From the NCBI GenBank assembly GCA_020346805.1, contig CP070790.1, forward strand, positions 3,303,463 to 3,312,744: a DNA stretch of 9,282 nucleotides, read 5' to 3'. Source of the stretch: Planctomycetota bacterium (GTDB lineage: Bacteria > Planctomycetota > Phycisphaerae > UBA1845 > PWPN01). Below are positions 1-7,167 of the stretch, piece by piece. Under the pieces are notes generated by a model that was given only the letters and a program-made list of their open reading frames with translations, did not search any database and was not told the DNA's origin. Within the stretch, counting starts at the first letter, position 1. Each line of letters opens with the position of its first letter. Made by a program: the position numbers and the translations under genes.

Positions 1-1753
1 GATCTTCGAAATAGTGAAGTCCCGTATATGTGCGCTGCTGAGTTTTGTCGGTTATATCCAAGGTTCCGTTAGGATTAATCTTGACCCGCAGGTTCTCGTT
101 CTCCAGTACGTTGGTCTGGGGAGTGAGGCTGCCGACCGGACCTTTGCCGGATTTGCGTTCGTGTTTCAGTACCAGGGTGGTGTGGCCCAAAGCGGGTATA
201 CCCTCAACCGGTACGTACGTAATATAACGGTGGACATCGATATCCTGATGGGCGTTGAGCGGTTGGATTATCTGATTTACTGCATCAGACTCTTCGACAA
301 TCTGATAGGGAAGTTCCTCTCCACAGGCATCGCGGAGCTGAAAACCGGTAGCCTTTAGTGTAGTAGGAATATCGATAGCCAACTTGACCGCTTCACTGCG
401 GGTGTAAGGTAAAGGATTAAAAAGGGTAAGGGCAATCTCGTTGTCTTTGAGAGAGGAGTAATCGATACGGGGTATAAGGTAACAGAAAGCCCGTTGGGTT
501 AATTCCTCGGCGATTATTTCAGCCTGATCGAATCGATATATCATGTCTTGGTGAACCTGATCGACCGAACAGCCGCAGATGGAGTCATGGGCGTGGTTCT
601 GGCATAAATGTCGCCAGGCGATACCGAACAGGGAGCGTGGATATTCGGCGCCGTTCAGCCAGGCAATGGTGGCGAACGGTTCGGCAATCTTGGTCAACAA
701 TGTCTGACAAATTTGGTTTCGCTGTTTCAGGTGGATACGAGCTGACATGACATGACCCAAGAGCTGATTGTGTACCCCATCGCGTGAAGGCCTCCGCATC
801 TCACCGCCTATCACTTCGAGTTTGTTTCGATCGATAGCCTTTTCGATGGCCTCGATGTAATCGGGCAAGGTGGTATGAACAAGTGTATCGTTATTGATCA
901 GGTTCTTGGATTCACGGAGATATTTGCCGAGTAAAGGATTGGCCTCGATATGATCAACACCGTCCAAAAACAGCAGATGTTGGGTGGTGGCCACCTCGGC
1001 CGCTTCATCACGTAACTGCTCGATCTGTTTGGTGATTGACTTTGGGTCGTATTGCAGTTGCGGTTCGAGCAGGCTGTAACAGCGATGTATACCTGCCATG
1101 TCGCAGGCATGGGCGGGCTGGCCTATTTTGCCCCATTGATAATCCCACTCGAACGGTCCGATGCCCACGAAAGCGGGACGGTGGATGACATAAAACCAGT
1201 TGCTCTTGGTGTAATGATCCGGCAGATGCAGGGCCAGGACCCGGGTACCGTCGGGCGATTCCCAGATGAACTCGGACTTAACCTGCCAATCACTGATGCC
1301 GCGGGAAAATATAACATTATTGATACCCAACTGTGAGAATATTTGTGGCAACTGGCTGATGTGGCCGAATGAGGAGATGCCGAAACCGACCCGCATGACA
1401 TTCCCGAAACGGCCGGCGATCTCGTGGCCCAGTAGCAGATTGCGAACTATTGACTCGCCGTGTATCAGCGACTCATCTACCAGGGTATACCACGGCCCGA
1501 TCAGTAACTTTTTATTCTTAACCAGCTCGCCTATGCGCTTGGCCATTTCCGGCCGAACTTCAAGATAATCCTCGATTACTGAAGTCTGTCCGTCAAGCTG
1601 AAAATGTTTGAATTCGGGGTATTCATCCATCAGGCGGATTACGTTGTCGATGCAATCCACCAGTTTCATGCGGTGTTCCTGCCAGGGCAGGCGCCACTCG
1701 CGGTCCCAGTGAGTGTGCGAGACCAGATGCATAACGTGGCTTGTTTTACTCAT
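1..1753 (-). CDS. GH38 alpha-mannosidase-like protein, 3' end cut by window edge
   Basis: The frame is open from an ATG at 1751-1753 to the left edge, giving 584 codons; the C-terminus is missing. GH38 enzymes are zinc-dependent retaining alpha-mannosidases. Visible family marks: HTHWDREW at residues 13-20 (zinc ligands expected at H15 and D17), GPWY...DESLIHGESIVRNLLLG around 85-110, SSFGHISQLPQ at 127-137, DGVDH at 264-268, and NHAHDSICGCS at 386-396, with H389 the probable last zinc ligand. A beta-rich GH38 C-terminal domain starts near LFNPLPYTRSE (about residue 435). The start is supported by GGAGA at 1764-1768, ten bases upstream. There is no signal peptide, so a cytoplasmic enzyme acting on imported or internal glycans is likely. 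The oddity is S127, which sits where family members carry the catalytic nucleophile and zinc-binding Asp (usually P-D-S/T-F-G). The fold assignment is firm; mannosidase activity is uncertain. Confidence 0.9.
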   Translation of the reverse strand, partial: MSKTSHVMHLVSHTHWDREWRLPWQEHRMKLVDCIDNVIRLMDEYPEFKHFQLDGQTSVIEDYLEVRPEMAKRIGELVKNKKLLIGPWYTLVDESLIHGESIVRNLLLGHEIAGRFGNVMRVGFGISSFGHISQLPQIFSQLGINNVIFSRGISDWQVKSEFIWESPDGTRVLALHLPDHYTKSNWFYVIHRPAFVGIGPFEWDYQWGKIGQPAHACDMAGIHRCYSLLEPQLQYDPKSITKQIEQLRDEAAEVATTQHLLFLDGVDHIEANPLLGKYLRESKNLINNDTLVHTTLPDYIEAIEKAIDRNKLEVIGGEMRRPSRDGVHNQLLGHVMSARIHLKQRNQICQTLLTKIAEPFATIAWLNGAEYPRSLFGIAWRHLCQNHAHDSICGCSVDQVHQDMIYRFDQAEIIAEELTQRAFCYLIPRIDYSSLKDNEIALTLFNPLPYTRSEAVKLAIDIPTTLKATGFQLRDACGEELPYQIVEESDAVNQIIQPLNAHQDIDVHRYITYVPVEGIPALGHTTLVLKHERKSGKGPVGSLTPQTNVLENENLRVKINPNGTLDITDKTQQRTYTGLHYFED

Positions 1754-1786
1754 AACCCAACTTTCTCCATGACAATTCAATGTTCA

Positions 1787-1802
1787 TTTAACCGTCGTTA
1801 AA
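1787..1802. promoter_or_regulatory. Operator-like palindrome upstream of the GH38 gene
   Basis: TTTAAC-CGTC-GTTAAA is a perfect 6+4+6 inverted repeat beginning 33 bases upstream of the GH38 start codon. Its size and position would suit a dimeric repressor of a sugar-utilisation gene, but it matches no operator I can name with confidence. In the transcript the overlapping segment can also form a small hairpin, CCGTC pairing with GACGG (1792-1796 with 1807-1811). I found no convincing -35/-10 pair for this gene. Confidence 0.3.
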
Positions 1803-1892
1803 GATGGACGGCTGATAAAGATTAACACTACTTTGGGGAGAGTCATTATTGCAGGATAAGACCATTATGTCCAGACCGGATAAATCGATCAT

Positions 1893-1924
1893 AAAAAAGC
1901 CCACGGATTAGAATCCATGGGCTT
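1893..1924 (-). terminator. Rho-independent terminator of ilvC
   Basis: Read on the minus strand, arms at 1912-1924 (AAGCCCATGGATT) and 1897-1909 (AATCCGTGGGCTT) pair over 13 positions with one G-T wobble; the innermost pairs open to form the loop. A run of six T residues (1893-1898) overlaps the end of the second arm and continues into an AT-rich tail. It begins 26 bases past the ilvC stop codon, so it should end ilvC transcription before the GH38 gene. The plus-strand side is followed by a broken T run and might terminate weakly in the other direction. Confidence 0.9.
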
Positions 1925-1950
1925 TGTGTTTTTCAGACATATTTTTATAT

Positions 1951-2955
1951 TTACACTTCCTTGGAGTCGATCCATTTCATCATGCGGCGGAGTTTTCTGC
2001 CCACCACTTCAATTTGGTGATGGTAGTCCCTCTTATACAGGGCGTTGAATACCGGCCGATTGGCGGAATTTTCCAGGATGAACTCCTTGGCGAACTGGCC
2101 AGTGACGATCTCGTGCAGGATCTTTTTCATTTCTTTGCGCGATTCCTCATTGATCACCCGTGGTCCGCGGGTCAGATCGCCGTACTCGGCAGTATTGCTG
2201 ACGCTGTAACGCATATAGCTGATACCGCCCTGATAGAACAGGTCGACGATCAGTTTCAGTTCATGCATGCACTCGAAGAAGCAGAGCTCCGGCGGATAAC
2301 CGGCTTCGACGAGCGTTTCAAAGGCGGCCTTGATAAGTTCGGTAACCCCGCCGCATAGCACCACCTGCTCGCCGAACAGATCGGTTTCGGTTTCGTCCTT
2401 GAAGGTTGTCTCAAGGATACCGGCCCGGCCGCCGCCGATCCCCGATCCCCAGGCCAAGGCGGTTTGCAGGGCCTTGCCGGAATGATCTTTTTCAACGGCC
2501 ACCAGACAGGGTACCCCCCCACCGCCTACGTATTCGCTGCGCAACAGGTGTCCGGGGCCTTTGGGGGCGATCATAATCACATCCACACCGTCGGGAGGGA
2601 CGATCTGGCCGAAGTGAATGTTGAATCCGTGGGTAAAGCCCAGAGTTTTTCCCGCTTTGAGATTATGGTGGATATCGTTCTTATAGACCCAGGGCTGTAT
2701 CTCATCGGGCAAGGTCATGAGAATCAAATCGGCACCCTTGACCACCTCTGCGACGGCGAGCGGTTTGAATTTGTGTTCACAGGCCAGTTTGTAGTTTGCG
2801 GTGTCGGGCAGTTCGGCTACCATCACTTCCATGCCGGATTCCCGAAGGTTCTGGGCGTGGGCATGCCCCTGACTGCCGTAACCCAGAACACCTATCTTTT
2901 TACCCTTAAGGTTTGCCAGATCGGCATCTTTATCGTAGTACATGTTAACGGCCAT
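1951..2955 (-). CDS. ilvC: Ketol-acid reductoisomerase (class I, short form)
   Basis: IlvC catalyses the Mg2+-dependent isomerisation and NAD(P)H reduction of acetolactate and acetohydroxybutyrate, the second common step of valine, isoleucine and leucine synthesis, in the cytoplasm. The 334-residue length is normal for class I. The Rossmann motif [12 protein letters not shown] is at residues 25-36; THGFNIH at 108-114 holds the conserved H109; metal and substrate residues are D192 and E196 (DLFGEQ), E228 and E232 (FECMHE) and S253 ([10 protein letters not shown]). The start is fixed by AAGGAG at 2965-2970, nine bases from the ATG, and by the family-typical N-terminus [13 protein letters not shown]. 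The coenzyme loop after strand beta-2 reads [11 protein letters not shown] (46-56): E48 replaces a neutral residue, and the usual phosphate-binding Arg/Ser positions are L49, T52 and N54, which suggests NADH preference. No ilvB, ilvN, ilvD or leuA lies nearby; ilvC seems to be transcribed alone between a promoter-like region and a strong terminator. Confidence 0.98.
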   Translation of the reverse strand: MAVNMYYDKDADLANLKGKKIGVLGYGSQGHAHAQNLRESGMEVMVAELPDTANYKLACEHKFKPLAVAEVVKGADLILMTLPDEIQPWVYKNDIHHNLKAGKTLGFTHGFNIHFGQIVPPDGVDVIMIAPKGPGHLLRSEYVGGGGVPCLVAVEKDHSGKALQTALAWGSGIGGGRAGILETTFKDETETDLFGEQVVLCGGVTELIKAAFETLVEAGYPPELCFFECMHELKLIVDLFYQGGISYMRYSVSNTAEYGDLTRGPRVINEESRKEMKKILHEIVTGQFAKEFILENSANRPVFNALYKRDYHHQIEVVGRKLRRMMKWIDSKEV

Positions 2956-3038
2956 CTTGCCTGACTCCTTTTAAAAACTTGTTTGTCGGTCATGTCATTT
3001 GTCAACCAACGCAGGTCGGCTGATGATTACGAAACGGG

Positions 3039-3068
3039 ATAGTTTAACACATCGTGAAACTATGACAA
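3039..3068 (-). promoter_or_regulatory. Candidate ilvC promoter overlapping a dyad
   Basis: On the minus strand TTGTCA (3063-3068) and TAAACT (3041-3046) are separated by 16 bases, matching the sigma-70-type consensus at 5 of 6 and 4 of 6 positions. The start point would fall near 3034, leaving a leader of about 80 bases before ilvC. The same stretch holds a perfect 7-bp inverted repeat, ATAGTTT (3039-3045) and AAACTAT (3057-3063), with an inner CAC-ATC-GTG pairing (3048-3056). A protein bound there could cover the promoter. I see no leader peptide rich in branched-chain codons and no attenuator hairpin. The promoter is predicted by eye only. Confidence 0.35.
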
Positions 3069-3098
3069 GATGTTGTTTTTCGAACCAAAGACATGAGA

Positions 3099-6000
3099 TT
3101 ATCGAGCCCGATTCTTATCAGGTGGAACCAGCCATTGCCGAATAAGTTTTATATCCAGCTCCATTGAGGGTTGAAAACGGTCGGAATCCATGTAGGCCAG
3201 CAGGCTGTATAGATATTGCCGGGTCTCTGGTTCCTCTTGCAGCCCGAGCAGGTCGGAAGAACATATAAGAAGCCTGCCCGGCCCGATTTTGGTTTCAAAG
3301 AGGATGCCCATCTTGTGGTTGCGTTCGAAGTTGTCGATGACCTGGACGATGGGACGGTAATCCGGTGGTGTTTCATCGAGAATGATCGGGCGGGCCCTCT
3401 TTACCAGGTGCCACCACTGCCAGTTGCTATGGAACTGGGTGGGGAATTTGGCCAGTGCCGGGTGTTTGGGATCACAGAGGATACCATTAGAACCCGGGGG
3501 ATTGTACTTTTTGAAATAAGGATAACACCAAAAATTGGTCTGGAAGGCGCCGGCAATGGAGTGTTTTATGTCGTCAAGTTTGGGCAGGAGTAGGACTTTT
3601 CCGCCGCCGGTCAGAAGCTGCTGAGTCTTGTCATCGAATGTTTGTCGAATAGTTACCCCATTGGGCGGAGTAGTATCGGTCTTGTCGGGGTATACCCAAA
3701 TATCGTAATGATTCACAAACCCGGCCGGTCGTATTCTTATTTCAAGAGATAGTTTCTGGGGTGGTGTTACCTTATCAAGAGGAAACCCGATATTGCCCAG
3801 GCTAAAAAGCTTTCCTTGGGGGATATCGATTTTCGGTAGTCGGCCGGTTGAGATAATCTTGCCGTGTCGATCCTCGATCAACCAGGTAGGGATTACTCCT
3901 TCTATTAAATTGGGACCATAATGGGCTACCTCAACTTTGGCGATGAAAGTTTCGTTTGTGGTCCAGGTGTATTTCGGCATCCGGATCAAAGGCACGGTTG
4001 GCGAACAGAACTCGCGCCAGGCCTCGGGTGTAATTAAACCCTTGGAATCCATAAAGGCGTCGAGCATTCCAACCAGGGCCGTTCCCTGGCCGGGGAAATC
4101 CTGCAGGGCCAGCATTTGAAAACCGCCAAATCCTTGAGTCCGTAAGGCGGCTTCCACTTCTTCGCGATGGCAGATTACCGAAAGCGCACCCGAGGCCCTG
4201 AAAAAATCATCTGCCTGATCGAGCATATGTTTGGCGACCAGACGCTGGCGGAAAACATCAAAATTTCTTGCTCGTAGTACGCCGGTGTACTTTTTGATCT
4301 CTTTGAAATTGGGATATATTTCATAAGAGGCTATTTCGTGACCGACGATGGGAACGGGGTAATCTTTTATTGACTCGCGATAATCGGTCATAGTGGAAGG
4401 TGGACGGTTGTTGACATGACCACGAGTATGTTGATCGAAAGCCCCGCGGACGAAAGCGCCGTATCGATGTTGGTCGGTATTACCCGTCCATTTTCCGGAG
4501 GTCATGAAGGTCGTCCAGTAATCATCACCCTCTGGTAGACCGGGATTGCTGAAGAAATTGTTGGACCCCTGGGCGTAGAGCCGGCGGGGATCTTTTTCTC
4601 TAAAATCATGAACCAGATTGGCCATGATCTCCCGCTTGCCTCTTAACTCGTTGCCCAAGGCGAACATGACAAATGAAGGATGATTGCCATAAGCATCGAG
4701 GATGCGATAGCCTTCGGCTTCCATGAATGTATCGTGCTTGGGCACACCGAATGCAGACCAGGTGGGAAGTTCCGGTTGTAAGTAGATGCCCACTTCGTCG
4801 GCGGCGTCAAAGGCCGCTTCCGGCGGACACCAGCTATGGAAACGGTAGTGATTGATGCCATATGACTTGGCGATTCTGAAGACCCGCAGCCAATCGGCTT
4901 TTTTCATGGGGGCATACGCCGTCAATGGAAATACACAGTTGTCAACTTTGCCTCGAAGGAAAGTGGTTCGGCCGTTGATGGCGAATTGGGTGCCTTTGGT
5001 TGCAAATTCGCGCATACCGAAATTGATGGTTTTACTATCTTTGCTCCTGGTATTGTCAATCCCGGCGGAAAGCGAGACGGTTAATTTATACATGGCCGGT
5101 GAAAACTCATCCCAGAGTAAGACATCAGGTCCCATGTCGTAGTCCGTTTCGACAGTTACTCCGGTGTTCCCCCCTGTAACATCAAAATCAATAGTTTGTG
5201 CTGGAATACTATGTTTGCTTTTAACATTTATACTTTCGGCAGTGATAGTCAAAGTTCCACTAAAAGATCGACCGGTAATATTGCCGATTTTAATGCTGAG
5301 CTTGGCCATCGTATTCTTAATGTCCGGATAGATTTTGACGTCTTCAATCCACACCGGATCGTACGCCTGCAGTTGTATTTTACCGACTATGCCGTTCCAA
5401 TTGGTTTGCGTATGTTCGGTAATGGCGTGGGAGTGGCCCATGGGAGGATAATCTGCATTATCGACTTGTATGGTTATTACATGTTTGCCGGGCGTTAAGG
5501 AATTTGTAAGGTCGTAAACCTGGGGTGTGCTAAAACTGTGATCGGTGCCGGCGAATTTGTCGTCAACCCAGACGCGGGTCCGCTTGCTGCGACCCATGAA
5601 TAAGGTGATGCGTTTGCCGGCCCAGTTATCGGGTATATTTACCTCACGTTGATACCATGCCGGTCCGGTATAAATGTAGAGTCGACTCAAATGGAAGAGC
5701 GCGCATTCTTCGTTTTTATTACCTTTGCGGTTTTCATCGGTTGTTCCGGGGAGTCTGACCTTATCGCTAAAAGTGTTCTTAAACCACTGTTCTTCGATTC
5801 CCTTATTATCCGGATCGAGCCGAAAAGACCACTGGCCGGCCAGGGAAATGATACTTTTTTCGTGCAGTGGGTATGAATTGGCTGCGACCTCATTGGTCTC
5901 TATAACCGCTGGTGGCAGTATGCCTGTAGCTTTTTGATGCTTACCTTTTGCCGCCTTAGCCAGTTTGGCCATTTCGCTGCCGGCCAGCAGGAATGCTCCG

Positions 6001-7109
6001 ACAGCGTATTCATGAGTTTGACCGGGAGCGGCGGCTGACGGCCCGGCCGCTACCCTCTGAACCCAGCCGAGCTTGCCCGATTTGTGTACTGCCGATACCA
6101 GACCCTGCCAGGCCTTCCGTACTACCGGCAGGAATTTTTTATGCTCCAGATGCCCGTTATTTATCCCCCATGCCATGGCATAACAGAAGAACGCCGATCC
6201 GCTGGTTTCGGGGCCTGGAAATTCGTCTGCATCGGCCAGGTTGGTTCGCCACAAACCGCCTTCACCCTGGGCCTTGGCAATTGATACCGCCATGGTCTTG
6301 AGTAGCGAAACATATCGTTTGTAATACGGATCATCCTCGGGCAGATATTGCAGCACGCGAGGTATGCCGGCAATGACCCATCCGTTGCCCCGCGACCAGA
6401 AGATCTTTTTACCGTTCCTGTTTTTTGCTTTTATAAATCTTTTGTCGCGGTAAAACAGGCCGAACTCCTTGTCGAATAAGTGATCGACAACGTCCCAGTA
6501 CATATTGTTCATGTACTCATAGTATCTATTCCGGCCTGTTGCCTTACCCAACATGGCCAGCGTCGGAGGGGCTACATACAATGAGTCGGCATAACGCCGG
6601 CCACGTTCTTTGTACCATAATTTTGTCGATGAAGGAGATCCTACCTTGCCCGAATCCACCCATGCCCCAAGAGGAGCGATCATCGAAGGATCCTGCTTAA
6701 TAAAATACAGCTCCAGATAAGTTTGACCGCAGGTAAGTTTGTTGGGTGGCGAATCTTTCCCTCCCTCCAGCCAGTTGTGTTTGGTTGACCAGCGCATGGC
6801 CTGCTCGAGCACTTTCGGATCCTGCGACGTTTTATAAAGGGCCATTACCCCTGTGTAATAAGTGGCCCGGATCCAGTTTCGGTCATGCTCCTGGTAGGGA
6901 TGTGAGAATGTGTAATTATTAACCTTTTTCATGATGGCAATAATCTTTTCCGGTGAGAATATATCGCTATCAATCGTGTTAAGCGCGGGGTAATCCGTTG
7001 GGCCCCTGCTGGTTGTAGCAGGGATAACTTCCGCTCCAAAGACCGCGGCAGACGCTGACAGACATGTAAGTAATATTGTTATTACAACTTGTTTGATTTT
7101 TGTAACCAT
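3099..7109 (-). CDS. Exported GH105-GH2 fusion glycoside hydrolase with extra C-terminal domain
   Basis: This 1336-residue protein begins with a signal peptide (basic MVTKIK, hydrophobic 8-23, likely cut near A-E at 26-27). Residues about 50-385 form a GH105-type (alpha/alpha)6 domain, whose family removes the unsaturated uronate left by polysaccharide lyases: D175 in ADSLYVAPP is the probable general acid, followed by WSRGNGW (238-244), ETSGSAFFCYAMAWGINNG (301-319) and EYAVGAFLLAGSEM (367-380). A Lys/Ala-rich linker (386-418) leads to a GH2 sugar-binding domain (about 420-590), an Ig-like domain (590-700) and a TIM barrel (700-1045) with acid/base E821 (FALGNEL) and probable nucleophile E925 (GHEI). 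Residues about 1150-1315 form another alpha/beta-looking domain (LLTGGGKVLLLP), perhaps GATase-like. Likely target: uronate-capped oligosaccharides of pectin, ulvan or similar; the GH2 specificity (galactoside, glucuronide or other) cannot be read. GGAG at 7124-7127 lies 14 bases upstream of the ATG, slightly far. The usual acidic pair before GQTYLELY is N123-K124. Confidence 0.92.
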   Translation of the reverse strand: MVTKIKQVVITILLTCLSASAAVFGAEVIPATTSRGPTDYPALNTIDSDIFSPEKIIAIMKKVNNYTFSHPYQEHDRNWIRATYYTGVMALYKTSQDPKVLEQAMRWSTKHNWLEGGKDSPPNKLTCGQTYLELYFIKQDPSMIAPLGAWVDSGKVGSPSSTKLWYKERGRRYADSLYVAPPTLAMLGKATGRNRYYEYMNNMYWDVVDHLFDKEFGLFYRDKRFIKAKNRNGKKIFWSRGNGWVIAGIPRVLQYLPEDDPYYKRYVSLLKTMAVSIAKAQGEGGLWRTNLADADEFPGPETSGSAFFCYAMAWGINNGHLEHKKFLPVVRKAWQGLVSAVHKSGKLGWVQRVAAGPSAAAPGQTHEYAVGAFLLAGSEMAKLAKAAKGKHQKATGILPPAVIETNEVAANSYPLHEKSIISLAGQWSFRLDPDNKGIEEQWFKNTFSDKVRLPGTTDENRKGNKNEECALFHLSRLYIYTGPAWYQREVNIPDNWAGKRITLFMGRSKRTRVWVDDKFAGTDHSFSTPQVYDLTNSLTPGKHVITIQVDNADYPPMGHSHAITEHTQTNWNGIVGKIQLQAYDPVWIEDVKIYPDIKNTMAKLSIKIGNITGRSFSGTLTITAESINVKSKHSIPAQTIDFDVTGGNTGVTVETDYDMGPDVLLWDEFSPAMYKLTVSLSAGIDNTRSKDSKTINFGMREFATKGTQFAINGRTTFLRGKVDNCVFPLTAYAPMKKADWLRVFRIAKSYGINHYRFHSWCPPEAAFDAADEVGIYLQPELPTWSAFGVPKHDTFMEAEGYRILDAYGNHPSFVMFALGNELRGKREIMANLVHDFREKDPRRLYAQGSNNFFSNPGLPEGDDYWTTFMTSGKWTGNTDQHRYGAFVRGAFDQHTRGHVNNRPPSTMTDYRESIKDYPVPIVGHEIASYEIYPNFKEIKKYTGVLRARNFDVFRQRLVAKHMLDQADDFFRASGALSVICHREEVEAALRTQGFGGFQMLALQDFPGQGTALVGMLDAFMDSKGLITPEAWREFCSPTVPLIRMPKYTWTTNETFIAKVEVAHYGPNLIEGVIPTWLIEDRHGKIISTGRLPKIDIPQGKLFSLGNIGFPLDKVTPPQKLSLEIRIRPAGFVNHYDIWVYPDKTDTTPPNGVTIRQTFDDKTQQLLTGGGKVLLLPKLDDIKHSIAGAFQTNFWCYPYFKKYNPPGSNGILCDPKHPALAKFPTQFHSNWQWWHLVKRARPIILDETPPDYRPIVQVIDNFERNHKMGILFETKIGPGRLLICSSDLLGLQEEPETRQYLYSLLAYMDSDRFQPSMELDIKLIRQWLVPPDKNRAR

Positions 7110-7167
7110 AATCTGCTTAGTATCTCCGAATTAGGATCGTTTTCAACGAATAATCATTATGGTCGCG

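Noticed and set aside
14..358. Open plus-strand frame of 114 codons near the left edge
   Set aside because: It lies opposite the well-supported GH38 coding frame, resembles no family and has no ribosome binding site; it is an antisense shadow.
1123..1401. Possible frameshift in the GH38 gene near the altered nucleophile motif
   Set aside because: Family-like sequence continues in one frame before and after the motif; the alternative frame translation is not GH38-like.
2513..2521. Run of seven C residues within ilvC as a possible frameshift
   Set aside because: The frame continues correctly on both sides ([13 protein letters not shown]) and the protein has the normal length.
1924..2964. Two long plus-strand open frames opposite ilvC (144 and 166 codons)
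   Set aside because: They mirror ilvC codons on the opposite strand, and their translations show no recognisable domain.
2977..3005. TTGACA (3000-3005) as the ilvC -35 element
   Set aside because: The hexamer is perfect but at 17-base spacing the -10 is ACAAGT (2 of 6 matches), and the start would fall on the ribosome binding site.
7110..7167. Promoter-like TTGAAA/GATACT pair before the GH105-GH2 gene
   Set aside because: The -10 element would overlap the ribosome binding site, so a transcript from it would lack the site; not a usable promoter for this start.
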